From Thermithiobacillus tepidarius DSM 3134 (GTDB lineage: Bacteria; Pseudomonadota; Gammaproteobacteria; Acidithiobacillales; Thermithiobacillaceae): 64,000 nt of DNA. The position numbers were made by a program, and so were the translations under genes. Under the pieces are notes generated by a model, which worked only from the letters and a program-made list of their open reading frames with translations, did no database searches and was not told the DNA's origin. Below, piece by piece: positions 16,289-25,286 of the stretch (position 1 is its first letter; each line of letters begins with the position of its first letter). The stretch spans positions 62,001 to 126,000 of the forward strand of contig NZ_AUIS01000006.1 of assembly GCF_000423825.1 (NCBI RefSeq), written 5' to 3'.

Positions 16289-16663
16289 ATGTCCATTCAG
16301 AATTTCTTTCAGTCCATGCTGGACCGCCTGCACAGCAGCGCCCATGTACATACGGTGTATGGCGAGAGCATCACCGCCGCAGGCCGGACCGTGATTCCCG
16401 TCGCGCGGATCGCTTACGGCTTCGGCGGCGGCTCCGGCAGTCGCCATCCGGGGCAACGAGCCGCGCAAGCGGACGCCGAGGAGGGTGGCGGCGGAGGCGT
16501 CGCGGTCACGCCCTTGGGCGTGGTGGAGATCACGCCCGAGGCGACGCGCTTCATCCGCTTCGATGATCGACGCAAACTGGCCGGTGCCCTGGCGATCGGC
16601 CTGCTGGCCGGCCTTTGGCTGGGCCGGCGCCGCAGCCGCGGGCGGCGACTCACTCCAGCGTGA
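16289..16663 (+). CDS. GerW/YtfJ family protein
   Basis: A 124-residue protein of the YtfJ/GerW family, named from sporulation but also present in many Gram-negatives. Recognisable blocks: YGESITAAGRTVIPVARIAYGFGGG (positions about 24-48), a Gly-rich turn (EEGGGGGVAVTPLGVVEITP), and a hydrophobic C-terminal segment LAGALAIGLLAGLWLG followed by Arg-rich residues, probably a membrane anchor. Molecular role unknown. Its end overlaps the convergent histidine kinase gene by 14 bp. Confidence 0.8.
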   Translation: MSIQNFFQSMLDRLHSSAHVHTVYGESITAAGRTVIPVARIAYGFGGGSGSRHPGQRAAQADAEEGGGGGVAVTPLGVVEITPEATRFIRFDDRRKLAGALAIGLLAGLWLGRRRSRGRRLTPA

Positions 16664-18911
16664 AGTAGAAGGTGGCGCCCTGCTCGACGGCGCCCTCGGC
16701 CCAGATGTGCCCGCCGTGGCGGTGGATGATGCGCTGCACCGTGGCCAGCCCCACGCCGGTGCCTTCGAACTCGGCGGGGTTGTGCAGGCGCTGGAAGGCG
16801 CCGAAGAGTTTGTTCGCGTAGGCCATGTCGAAGCCGGCGCCGTCGTCGCGCACGAAATAGACCCGCCGTCCGTCCTCCTCCCGCATGCCGAACTCGATGC
16901 GGGCGCGCTCGTGCTTGCTGGTGAATTTCCAGGCGTTGTCCAAGAGGTTCTCCAGCACGACCCGGAGCAGCTGGGAATCCCCCTCCGCCGTCACACCCTC
17001 GGCAATGACAAAGTCCACCTGCCGCTCCGGCTGAGTCTGCTGCAGGCGCTCGGCGATCTCGCGCACCTTGTCGCTGAGGTCCAGGCGCTCGCGGCGCAGT
17101 TCACCCCGGCTCAGCCGGGCCAGGTTCAGCATGGCATCGATGAGCTCGGCCATGCGTTGGCTGGCGCGGCGGATGCGGCGCATGTAGTCGCGGCAGCCCT
17201 CCGTGAGCGTGCCGCCGCAGTCCTCCAGCAGGGCATAGCTGAAGCCGTCGATGGCGCGCAGTGGCGCGCGCAGATCGTGCGAGATGGAGTAGCTGAAGGA
17301 TTCCAGCTCCAGATTGGCGGCCAGCAGTTCGGCCGTGCGTTCCTCAACCCGTTGCTCCAGCTCCGTGTTCAGCTGGCGGATTTTCGCTTCCACACGCTTG
17401 CGTTCGGTAATGTCCTCCGCCGTGCCCACGATCGTGGTGACCCGCTCCTTTTCGAAGAGGGGCGCGGCGCTCACGCTGACGATACGCTTGCTGCCGTCCT
17501 TGCGGGTCAGCTCCGTTTCATACTGCGACACGCTCATGCCCTGGGTGACAACCCGGGCGAATTGCTCTTGCACACCGGCCAAAGCGTCCGGCGTGAAGAG
17601 GACCGCGAAGGGCTGCCCGAGCAGCTCATGGACCTCGTAGCCCGTGATGGTCGCGCCGGTCCGGTTGCACAGGATGATCCGGCCTTCGAGATCGATGGCG
17701 TAGATGGCGTTGCTGGCGCTCTCCATGATGCGCTCGCGGAATTCGTAGGCCCTGCGTAGGGCCTCCGCGGTGCGCTGGCGCTCGGTGATGTCCAGCAGCG
17801 TGCCCACCCAGGAGGTCACCTGTCCCTGGGCATCCCGAATGGGCACCCCGCGGCTGAGGATGACGTAATCCTTGCCGTCCACGCCGCGCAAATGGTACTC
17901 GTAATCCCAGAAGCAGGCCCTCTCCACGCAGTGCCGCCAGTCTGCCGCGGCGCGCGCCGCCTGGTCAGGCGGCAGCACCCACAGCCAGCCGTTACCCTGC
18001 ATCTCTTCCAAGGTTTTGCCCAGCAGTTCGAGCAGGCTCCGGCTCAAGTAAGTGATCTCGCCCTGGGCGTTGGCGGTCCAGACGCCGAAGGGAATGAGCT
18101 CGCCGATGGCCCGGTAGCGCGCCTCGCTCTCGCGCAGGGCCGCTTCGGCCCGCTTGCGCTCGGTGATGTCCTCGACCAGGGCGAGGGTGCGGGCGGGCTG
18201 GCCGTCGCTGGCCCGCACCAGGGAAACCGTGACATTGGCCCAGATGGTGCGGCCGTCCTTGTGGATATAGCGTTTTTCCAGGGTGTAGCTCTGTCCATCG
18301 CCGTTCAGCAGCCGGCGTCGCAGTTCGAGCTCCCTTTCCAGATCCTCCGGGTGGGTAAGCTCGCGGAAGGTGATCTGCAGCAGGTCTTCGCAGCGGTAGC
18401 CGAGGATGTCGCACAGCTTGCGATTGACCTCCAGCAGGCGGCCGTCGAGCGCCGCATGGGCCATGCCGACCGCCGCCTGATGGAAGGTGGCGCGGAACAG
18501 GGCCTCCCGTTCCCGCAGGGATTGGGCCATGGACGCCAGTTCGGCCTTTTCGCGCTCGCTCTCTTGCAGTGCCCGGTGCAGCCGGTGCCCGAACCAGCTG
18601 ATGATGCTGCTCATGAGGATGAAGCTGCCGAAGCGGATGACTTCCCCGCGAGTGAGGCTGGCCAGGCTATAGGGGGGCGGGAAAAAGGTGTAGTTCAGCG
18701 CCAGCACGCTGAGACCGGTGGCCAGCAGGCCCGGCCCCCAGCCGCCGATGAAGGCGCTGAGAATAACGCTGATCAGATACGGCGACAGCAGGGTGTTGGG
18801 GGCGAGAAAAGGACTGAGAGGTATGTTGATCAGTACCGCCAGTCCGGTGAAGGCGACAGGTAACGAATACCGCCAACGGGCGGACAACTGGCTCCAACGC
18901 TTGAAAGGCAT
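16650..18911 (-). CDS. Membrane histidine kinase with three PAS domains
   Basis: A 753-residue sensor kinase. The N-terminus (about 15-110) has a KdpD-like DUF4118 four-helix membrane region (LINIPLSPFLAPNTLLSPYL). Three PAS/PAC modules follow (about 130-255, 260-385, 390-510), each ending in DITERKR or similar. After a coiled coil (LEQRVEERTAELLAAN) comes HisKA with the phospho-His in SYSISHDLRAPLRAIDGF and a HATPase with LENLLDNAWKFT, DDGAGFDM and GTGVGLATVQRI. All catalytic boxes are intact. This PAS-rich architecture with SISHDLRAPLRAI is typical of phytochrome-like kinases paired with Rcp1-type receivers, such as the one at 12977-13423. No regulator gene adjoins it. Confidence 0.92.
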   Translation of the reverse strand: MPFKRWSQLSARWRYSLPVAFTGLAVLINIPLSPFLAPNTLLSPYLISVILSAFIGGWGPGLLATGLSVLALNYTFFPPPYSLASLTRGEVIRFGSFILMSSIISWFGHRLHRALQESEREKAELASMAQSLREREALFRATFHQAAVGMAHAALDGRLLEVNRKLCDILGYRCEDLLQITFRELTHPEDLERELELRRRLLNGDGQSYTLEKRYIHKDGRTIWANVTVSLVRASDGQPARTLALVEDITERKRAEAALRESEARYRAIGELIPFGVWTANAQGEITYLSRSLLELLGKTLEEMQGNGWLWVLPPDQAARAAADWRHCVERACFWDYEYHLRGVDGKDYVILSRGVPIRDAQGQVTSWVGTLLDITERQRTAEALRRAYEFRERIMESASNAIYAIDLEGRIILCNRTGATITGYEVHELLGQPFAVLFTPDALAGVQEQFARVVTQGMSVSQYETELTRKDGSKRIVSVSAAPLFEKERVTTIVGTAEDITERKRVEAKIRQLNTELEQRVEERTAELLAANLELESFSYSISHDLRAPLRAIDGFSYALLEDCGGTLTEGCRDYMRRIRRASQRMAELIDAMLNLARLSRGELRRERLDLSDKVREIAERLQQTQPERQVDFVIAEGVTAEGDSQLLRVVLENLLDNAWKFTSKHERARIEFGMREEDGRRVYFVRDDGAGFDMAYANKLFGAFQRLHNPAEFEGTGVGLATVQRIIHRHGGHIWAEGAVEQGATFYFTLE

Positions 18912-19122
18912 AGATGGCCTTTTCCGGCACAGATGACAGGGCTGGGTGCCGTGGCATGGGCGCGGATGAGCTGGTATCGCTCTCCCGCCATCACTGGCTG
19001 ATGTTTAATTCTAAGTATAGCCCTTGCCGGCAGGGTTCATGCCAGGCAGCACCACAAAACGCCCCGTCAAAAGTCCGATGCGGCCGGCCGCGTCAGCGGC
19101 CGGCCCGGTCGACCTCGGGTTT

Positions 19123-19263
19123 TCAGCTCCTGGGCGCGGACTGGTCGCGCACGGCACGGCGGCCGCCTTTGCGCTTCACGGTCCAATGCCCGCACTGGCG
19201 GCAACGCATGGCGCCGGCAATCAGCAGGGTAGGCAGGGGTTTTTTACAATTGGGGCATTCCAT
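19123..19263 (-). CDS. Small zinc-ribbon protein
   Basis: A 46-residue protein with two CxxC pairs (MECPNCKKPLP and MRCRQCGHW), spaced as in a zinc ribbon, and a basic C-terminus (VKRKGGRRAVRDQ). Start at MECPNC because AAAGGAT lies just upstream; the open frame extends further but those residues are not protein-like. It could bind nucleic acid or serve a metal role. No specific family is assigned. Confidence 0.6.
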   Translation of the reverse strand: MECPNCKKPLPTLLIAGAMRCRQCGHWTVKRKGGRRAVRDQSAPRS

Positions 19264-19441
19264 CTCGTATCCTTTACCGGGTACTGTTCGCATTGAAAAC
19301 AGATTCGTTCTCCATTTGTTTCCCATCATAAGGAGAACACCGCGAGAACGCAAGCACCGTAGCACCGCTCCGTTGCCGGCTGGATGGGACCAAAGGCGGT
19401 CCCGGCTGGCCGCCCCGGCCCGGAAGCCCTATGATGATCTC

Positions 19442-20113
19442 ATGTGCGGACGCTATACCCTGAGCAGCCGGCCGGAGGCTTTGCAGCTTCTCTTTGAACT
19501 GGAAGCGCTGCCGCCGCTCGCGCCCCGCTACAACATCGCACCCACCCAAGCAGTGCCGGTGGTCCGGCAGCACGGGGCGGGCCGGGAAATGACGTTGATG
19601 CGCTGGGGACTGATTCCATCCTGGGCCAAGGACCCGGGCATCGGCGCCCGCCTGATCAATGCCCGCGCCGAGGGCGCCGCCGACAAGCCGGCTTTTCGCG
19701 CTGCCTTCCGGCGCCGGCGCTGTCTCATTCCAGCGGACGGCTTTTACGAGTGGCGCAACCAGAACGGGCGCAAGCAGCCGTTCTATTTCCGCCGGGAGGA
19801 CGGCACGCCCTTCGCCTTCGCTGGGCTGTGGGAGCATTGGCATGGGCCGGACGGGGCGGAGATCGAGTCCTGCACCATTCTGACCACCGATGCCAACGCG
19901 CGGGTGCGGCCGATCCACGACCGCATGCCGGTGATCCTGGAACGCGCGGACTTCGACCTCTGGCTGGACCCGGCCATCAGCGATCCCGAGCTGCTGCAGC
20001 CGTTGCTGGCGCCCTACCCGCCGGCGCAGATGACCGGCTATCCGGTCAGCAGCAGCGTCAACAGCCCCAAACATGACGATCCGGCCCTCGTCACGCCGCT
20101 CGCGGAGCCCTGA
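19442..20113 (+). CDS. SRAP/HMCES-family DNA-protein crosslink sensor (YedK-like)
   Basis: A 223-residue SOS response-associated peptidase. Mature Cys2 (MCGRYTL) forms a thiazolidine crosslink with abasic sites in single-stranded DNA. Other family blocks: PRYNIAPTQAVPVV (about 28-41), MRWGLIPSWAKD, LINARAEGAADKPAF, CLIPADGFYEWR with the catalytic Glu, and IHDRMPVIL with the active-site His. All catalytic residues are present. The start is fixed by the need for Cys at position 2. It stands alone between the kinase region and the GH15 gene. Confidence 0.94.
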   Translation: MCGRYTLSSRPEALQLLFELEALPPLAPRYNIAPTQAVPVVRQHGAGREMTLMRWGLIPSWAKDPGIGARLINARAEGAADKPAFRAAFRRRRCLIPADGFYEWRNQNGRKQPFYFRREDGTPFAFAGLWEHWHGPDGAEIESCTILTTDANARVRPIHDRMPVILERADFDLWLDPAISDPELLQPLLAPYPPAQMTGYPVSSSVNSPKHDDPALVTPLAEP

Positions 20114-20196
20114 GCCGGCGGGCGACGACAAGGAGGGCATGCGGTCCATACTTGGTAAAGCGCCGGCCGCCGGCCAGACCAGGAGAGTCGCCCATC

Positions 20197-22041
20197 ATGC
20201 CGCGGGACATCCCCATCGGGAACGGCACCTTGCTTGCCGCTTTCGACCTCGATTACCGCATCCGTGACTTCTACTACCCGCGCGTCGGCAAGGAGAATCA
20301 TGCCTTGGGTTTCCCCTGGCATTTCGGCGTCTGGGCGGACGGCGCCTTTGCCTGGGTGAACCGGGAGGACTGGACCATCCGCCGGGATTATCTCCCCGAC
20401 ACGCTGGTCACGGCCGTCACCGCCACCCACCGCCACCTGCCGCTCGCCCTGCGCTGCAACGACATCGTCGATTACGAGCAGAACATCCTGGTGCGCCGGG
20501 TGCGGGTGCAGAATCGCTCGTCCCGCCCCCTTTCGGTGCGGCTCTTCTTCCATGCCGACCTGAACGCACTGGAAAACGAGATCGGCGACACGGTGTTTTT
20601 CGATCCCAAGAATGCCTGCCTGGTGCACTACAAGGGACCGCGCTACTTTTTCATGAGCTGCGCCAGCGAGACCGCGCTGGGAGTGACGATGTTCGCCACG
20701 GGCACGAAGCGCAACAAGGGCTTCGAGGGCACCTGGCGGGACGCCGAGGACGGCGAGCTGAGCGGCAATCCCATCGCCCAGGGCGCGGTGGACTCGGTCA
20801 TCGGCGTGCCGCTGCTCGTCCCCGCCGGCCAGCGGGATTTCCACGACCTGCCGCCGTCGTTGCTCGCCTGCTATCGGCGCAGCCTGCTCATCATCCGCAC
20901 CCAGAGCGACCATGGCGGTGCGGTGGTCGCCGCCAATGACACGGACATCCGGCAGTTCAACCAGGACACCTACAGCTACATGTGGCCCCGCGACGGCGCC
21001 ATCACTGCGCAGGCGCTGGACCGGGCCGGCTTTGGCGGCCTGAGCCGGCGCTTTCTGGAATTTTGCACCCGCAAGGCGGTCGAATTTAATTATTCCGCCA
21101 GCATTTTGTCCGAAACGGGCTTTTTGATGCACAAGTACAATCCGGATGGGTCGGTGGGCAGTTCCTGGCACCCTTGGTTCAGCCACGGGGACATGCAGTT
21201 TCCCATCCAGGAGGACGAGACGGCCCTGGTGATCTGGGCCATCTGGCAGCACTACCTCGCGCACCGGGACATCGAGGCGATCCGCCCCCTCTACAGTCCC
21301 TTCGTCGAACGGGCCGCCGACTTTCTGCTGGGCTTTCGCGACGAGCACACCGGACTGCCCCTGCCTTCCTATGATCTGTGGGAGGAGCATCGCGGCGTCT
21401 TCACCTTCACCACGGCCACGGTGGTGGCGGGCCTGCGGGCGGCGGCGGAGCTGGCGAGGCTGTTTCAGGAAGACGAGCGGGCCGACGCCTATGCACGGGC
21501 GGCCGCCGAGGTGCGCGAGGCCATGGATCGGCACCTTTACTGTCCGCGGGAGGGGCGCTTCGCGCGCGGCATCCTCTTCGAAAACGGCATGCAGATCCGC
21601 GACCCCGGCGTGGATGCCAGCCTGCTCGGCCTCGTGCTCTTCGGCGGCTACGATCCCTTGGACCCGCGGGTGGCCGGCACCGCCCGCGCGGTGGAAGAAC
21701 GGCTGTGGATCCGCCACGGCATCGGCGGCGTGGCGCGCTACGAGGGCGACACCTATCAGCAGGCGCAGGCGGCGGACGCGCCCGGCAATCCCTGGCTCGT
21801 CTGCACCCTGTGGCTCGCCCAGTATCACATCGCGGCGGCACGCGACCGCGCCTCCCTGGAGCGCGCCCTGCCCCTGCTGCGCTGGGCGGCCGAGCGGGCG
21901 CTGCCCTCCGGCGTGATGCCGGAGCAGGTACACCCGCACAGCGGCGCGCCCCTTTCCGTGTCGCCGCTGACCTGGAGCCACGCCACTTTCGTGGCGGCGG
22001 TATCGGACTACGTGGACAAGGCGGCGGTGCTGGGGGCGTGA
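20197..22041 (+). CDS. GH15 glucoamylase-like glycoside hydrolase
   Basis: A 614-residue enzyme of glycoside hydrolase family 15. The N-terminal beta-sandwich (about 1-250) begins IPIGNGTLLAAFDLDYRIRD. The (alpha/alpha)6 barrel carries YSYMWPRDGAITAQAL (about 267-282), FPIQEDETALVIWAIW (about 335-350) with acidic residues in the expected catalytic-acid region, LPLPSYDLWEEHRG and GDTYQQAQ. No signal peptide, so cytosolic; substrates of relatives include starch fragments, isomaltosides and trehalose. Start at MPRDIPIG after AGGAGAG. The stop overlaps the GTG alternative start of the downstream globin-coupled kinase, so the five genes from here may be one operon, an unusual pairing. Confidence 0.88.
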   Translation: MPRDIPIGNGTLLAAFDLDYRIRDFYYPRVGKENHALGFPWHFGVWADGAFAWVNREDWTIRRDYLPDTLVTAVTATHRHLPLALRCNDIVDYEQNILVRRVRVQNRSSRPLSVRLFFHADLNALENEIGDTVFFDPKNACLVHYKGPRYFFMSCASETALGVTMFATGTKRNKGFEGTWRDAEDGELSGNPIAQGAVDSVIGVPLLVPAGQRDFHDLPPSLLACYRRSLLIIRTQSDHGGAVVAANDTDIRQFNQDTYSYMWPRDGAITAQALDRAGFGGLSRRFLEFCTRKAVEFNYSASILSETGFLMHKYNPDGSVGSSWHPWFSHGDMQFPIQEDETALVIWAIWQHYLAHRDIEAIRPLYSPFVERAADFLLGFRDEHTGLPLPSYDLWEEHRGVFTFTTATVVAGLRAAAELARLFQEDERADAYARAAAEVREAMDRHLYCPREGRFARGILFENGMQIRDPGVDASLLGLVLFGGYDPLDPRVAGTARAVEERLWIRHGIGGVARYEGDTYQQAQAADAPGNPWLVCTLWLAQYHIAAARDRASLERALPLLRWAAERALPSGVMPEQVHPHSGAPLSVSPLTWSHATFVAAVSDYVDKAAVLGA

Positions 22042-22058
22042 CGGACGAGGTGGCAGAC

Positions 22059-23342
22059 ATGGACGACGAAGCGCAGCCGAGCGTGTCCCCGATGGCGCCG
22101 CCCGCCTACCTGGAAGCGACGCGCGAGCGCCGGCTGGCCTACCTGGATTTCCAGGAGCGCGACCTGGCCCTGCTCCGCGATCTAGAGGACCTGATCCAGG
22201 CGCATCTGCCCGAGATCGTCGAACGCTTCTATCAGCACCTCCTCGCTTTCCCGGAGACGCGCCAGGTCTTCCGGGACGAAGCCGTAGTGCGGCGCCTGAA
22301 GGAGGCGCAGAAGGCCTATCTGCTCCAGGCCGTGCGCGGCCCCCGTGACGCCGACTACTTCAAGCGCCGCTGGCGCATCGGTTACATCCACAACATCATC
22401 CAGGTGGAGCCTCAGTGGTTCATCGGGGCGTTCCAGCTCTACCACCGCATCCTCTACCCGCTCCTCCTGGAGCGCTATGGCCACGATCCGCAAGCCTTGG
22501 TGGAGCACATCCTCGCCTTGGACAAAGTCATGAACCTGGACCTGCAGCTCGGCATGGAAAGCTACATGGCCCATTACAACGCCACCATGGAGCAACTGCA
22601 CCTGCTCAACCTGCAGATCCAGGCTGCGAGCGCCGCCAAGAGCCAGTTTCTGGCCAACATGTCGCACGAGTTCCGTACGCCGCTCAATGCCATCATCGGC
22701 TTCACCGAAGTCCTGGAAGACGAGATCCCCGGCGCGCTCAACGCGGAGCAGCACGAATATCTCGGCTACATCCACAACGCCGGCCAGGTGCTGCTGCGCC
22801 TGATCAACGACGTGCTGGACCTGGCCAAGGTGGAGGCCGGCCGTTTGGAGCTCTTCCATGAGACCTTTCCGGTGGCGCAGGTGGTGCGGGAGACCATCAC
22901 CACCCTGCGCGGCGAGGCGGAGAAGAAGAACCTCTGGATCAAGGTGGACCTGCCGCCCGATCTCGGAGTGATCACGGCGGACCCGCTGCGCTTCAAGCAG
23001 GTCCTCTACAACCTGCTCTCCAATGCGGTGAAGTTCACCGACCAGGGCGGCGTCACCGTGTCGGCCCGGATCGAGGGAGACCGGCTCCACCTGCGCGTGG
23101 CCGACACCGGCATCGGCATCCGTCCCGAGGATCGCGAGCGGATCTTCACGGAGTTCAGCCAGGTGAACGCCTCCCACGCCCGACAGCAGGAAGGCACCGG
23201 CCTTGGGCTGGCGCTGAGCAAGCGCCTGGTGGAAGCCCACGGCGGGCGAATCTGGTTCGAGAGCGAGTTCGGCCGGGGCAGCGTCTTCCACGTGCTCCTG
23301 CCCTTGCAGCCCGCCGAATCCGAGGAGGACCGTGCGTCATGA
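22059..23342 (+). CDS. Globin-coupled histidine kinase
   Basis: A 427-residue soluble kinase. Residues about 15-175 are a sensor-globin fold: FQERDLALLRDLEDLIQAHL, then RWRIGYIHNIIQVEPQWFIGA, where His111 is the expected proximal haem ligand. No PAS lies between. HisKA has the phospho-His (about 203) in MSHEFRTPLNAIIGF; the HATPase has LYNLLSNAVKFT, ADTGIGI and GTGLGLALSKRL. Predicted to sense O2, CO or NO through haem and phosphorylate nearby receivers. ATG chosen with GAGGTG at good spacing; a GTG overlapping the GH15 stop (22038) is the alternative. It overlaps the next gene by 4 bp. Confidence 0.9.
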   Translation: MDDEAQPSVSPMAPPAYLEATRERRLAYLDFQERDLALLRDLEDLIQAHLPEIVERFYQHLLAFPETRQVFRDEAVVRRLKEAQKAYLLQAVRGPRDADYFKRRWRIGYIHNIIQVEPQWFIGAFQLYHRILYPLLLERYGHDPQALVEHILALDKVMNLDLQLGMESYMAHYNATMEQLHLLNLQIQAASAAKSQFLANMSHEFRTPLNAIIGFTEVLEDEIPGALNAEQHEYLGYIHNAGQVLLRLINDVLDLAKVEAGRLELFHETFPVAQVVRETITTLRGEAEKKNLWIKVDLPPDLGVITADPLRFKQVLYNLLSNAVKFTDQGGVTVSARIEGDRLHLRVADTGIGIRPEDRERIFTEFSQVNASHARQQEGTGLGLALSKRLVEAHGGRIWFESEFGRGSVFHVLLPLQPAESEEDRAS

Positions 23343-24151
23343 AAGAGCAGCCGGCCATGCGGCGCCCCGGCACGCCGGCCCGCCCCTCCGCCTCCACGCC
23401 GACCCACCCAGCGGTGCTGGTGGTGGAGGACGATGCGCAGGCGGCCAAGCTTCTCGCCATGTACCTCGACGCGGCCGGCTATGGGAGCGTGTTGGTCCGC
23501 AGCGGCGAGGAGGCGCTGCAGCAGGCGGCGCGACTCCGTCCCCAGGCCATCTTCCTCGACCTGCTGCTGCCGGGCATGGACGGCTGGGACGTGCTGACGG
23601 CGCTGAAAGCCTCTCCGCGCACCCGCGACATTCCCGTCGTCATCATCTCGGTGCTGGACCGCCAGGCCCTGGGCTTTCGCCTGGGTGCCGTCGACTACCT
23701 GGTCAAGCCGGTTGATCGGATGCAGCTGCTGCGCGCCCTTGGCCGCTGCCTGCGCCAGCGCGGGACGCCCGGCGTGCGCCAGCAGGTGATGGTGGTGGAC
23801 GACGACGCCGATGCCCTGCGCCTGTTGTCCGCCTACCTGGCCAATGCGGGCTTCGACGTCGTACAGGCCCTCGGCGGCGCCGAAGGCATCTACCTGGCCA
23901 AGCTCCTCCGTCCGGCCCTGGTGGTGGTCGATCTTCTGTCCGGCACGGATTGCCTGAGCGTGATCCCGGCGCTGCACGGCGATCCTGGCGCCCACATTCC
24001 CGTGCTCGTCCTCACCACGTCACAGTTGGTCCAGGCGCAACAGGCCCTGGGCTACGGCGAGATTCACATCATCACCGTCCGGCAGGAAGGCGTCGGCCAG
24101 GAGCTGCTCACGGCCATCGCCCAGGTGCTGCCGGTGCACGGCCAGCCCTGA
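23339..24151 (+). CDS. Tandem-receiver response regulator
   Basis: A 270-residue protein with two receivers and no output domain. The first (about 25-145) is complete: VLVVEDDAQ, phospho-Asp in IFLDLLLPGMDG, Ser in VVIISVLD and Lys in LVKPVDR. The second (about 150-265) has MVVDDDAD and Asp in VVVDLLSG, but no clear Lys at the usual place (HIITVRQEG), so it may be degenerate. Such pairs can act as phosphate sinks or adaptors. The ATGA overlap with the globin-coupled kinase points to direct partnership. Confidence 0.88.
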   Translation: MKEQPAMRRPGTPARPSASTPTHPAVLVVEDDAQAAKLLAMYLDAAGYGSVLVRSGEEALQQAARLRPQAIFLDLLLPGMDGWDVLTALKASPRTRDIPVVIISVLDRQALGFRLGAVDYLVKPVDRMQLLRALGRCLRQRGTPGVRQQVMVVDDDADALRLLSAYLANAGFDVVQALGGAEGIYLAKLLRPALVVVDLLSGTDCLSVIPALHGDPGAHIPVLVLTTSQLVQAQQALGYGEIHIITVRQEGVGQELLTAIAQVLPVHGQP

Positions 24152-24160
24152 GGGAGCGCC

Positions 24161-24565
24161 ATGGACGCAACGCACGGTCCCATTCTGGTGGTGGAGGATG
24201 ACCCGGCCAGCCGCAAGCTGATCCGCGCGGTGCTCGGCGCGCGCGGCTACCGGGTCGAGGAAGCGGAGGATCTGACCCGGGCCCGCGCCCTGCTGGAGGC
24301 CGCCACGCCCGCTCTCGTGCTGTTGGACATCCGCCTGGGCGGCAGCAACGGCCTGGAGCTGGCCCGCCATATCCGCAGCACCCCGCGCCTCGCCCACCTG
24401 CCCATCATCGCCATCACCGCCCAGGCGCTGAAGGACGACGAAAGCCGCATCCTGGGCGCGGGCTGCGACGCCTATCTCGCCAAGCCCATCGACACGCGGC
24501 GGCTGCCGCAACTGGTCGCCGATCACGTGCAGCAACAAGCCGGAGGGCCGCGCCATGAGCGATGA
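24161..24565 (+). CDS. Single-domain response regulator (DivK-like)
   Basis: A 134-residue stand-alone receiver: ILVVEDDPASRKLIRAVL, phospho-Asp in LVLLDIRLGGSNG, Thr in IAITAQALKDDE and Lys in YLAKPIDTRRLP. The AxAMKDD-like QALKDDE block is typical of DivK/CheY-like relays that take phosphate from HEFRTP-type kinases, such as the one upstream. Nine bases after the tandem-receiver stop, and its own end overlaps the next gene by 11 bp. Confidence 0.9.
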   Translation: MDATHGPILVVEDDPASRKLIRAVLGARGYRVEEAEDLTRARALLEAATPALVLLDIRLGGSNGLELARHIRSTPRLAHLPIIAITAQALKDDESRILGAGCDAYLAKPIDTRRLPQLVADHVQQQAGGPRHER

Positions 24566-25286
24566 CAACACGATCGCGGGCGCGCGCATCCTGGTGGTGG
24601 ATGACGCGCCGCAGAACGTCAAGCTGCTGCAACTGATCCTCAAGGACGCGGGCTATCGCGTCATCGAGGCATACAGCGGCCGCGAGGCGCTGGATAAGGT
24701 GAGGCTGGAAAGGCCGGACGCGGTGATCCTGGACGTGCGCATGCCCGGCATGAGCGGCTACGAGGTCTGTGAAACCTTGCGCAGGGAGCCGGATTTCGCC
24801 ACCCTGCCGGTCATCATGGTCACCGCCCTGTCACTGCCGGAGGAACGCCTGCGCGGCATCGAGGCCGGCGCCACCGATTTCATCACCAAGCCCTTCAACA
24901 AAAAGGAATTGCTGGCCCGCGTGCAGACCAGCCTGGCCTTGGCCAGAGCCCAGCAGCCCGGCGTCATCGAGCAGCTGCCCGGTGCCGTGGTCATGACGGA
25001 CGCCGACTGGCGCGTGCTGGCGTTTTCGCCACGGGCCGCCACGCTGCTGGGGCTGTCCGCGGACAGCGCGCCGGGCAGCGACTTCCGGCCCATGCTGGAG
25101 CCGGGCACCGGGGACTGGAGCGCGGATGCCGGTGGCATCTTCCAGGTGCGGACCGTGGCCACGCAACTGCCCCTGCTGCTGCGGCACACCCCGGTCCGGG
25201 ACGCCGCGGAGCAGGTGCTGCTGCGTATGCTGGTGTTCTCGGGTCAGCGTGAAGGGGAACGGGAGACGGGAATCCGGGAAGGTTAG
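24555..25286 (+). CDS. Response regulator with C-terminal PAS-like region
   Basis: A 243-residue protein. The receiver (about 10-130) is complete: ILVVDDAPQNVKLLQLIL, phospho-Asp in VILDVRMPGMSG, Thr in MVTALSLPEE and Lys in ITKPFNKKEL. A C-terminal region (about 140-235) starts like a PAS domain (IEQLPGAVVMTDADWRVLAF) but lacks an obvious output module. Most similar proteins continue into HD-GYP or a kinase, so this may be a shortened sensor-adaptor. It is the fourth and last gene of the globin-kinase signalling cluster and overlaps a convergent small gene by 4 bp. Confidence 0.82.
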   Translation: MSDDNTIAGARILVVDDAPQNVKLLQLILKDAGYRVIEAYSGREALDKVRLERPDAVILDVRMPGMSGYEVCETLRREPDFATLPVIMVTALSLPEERLRGIEAGATDFITKPFNKKELLARVQTSLALARAQQPGVIEQLPGAVVMTDADWRVLAFSPRAATLLGLSADSAPGSDFRPMLEPGTGDWSADAGGIFQVRTVATQLPLLLRHTPVRDAAEQVLLRMLVFSGQREGERETGIREG

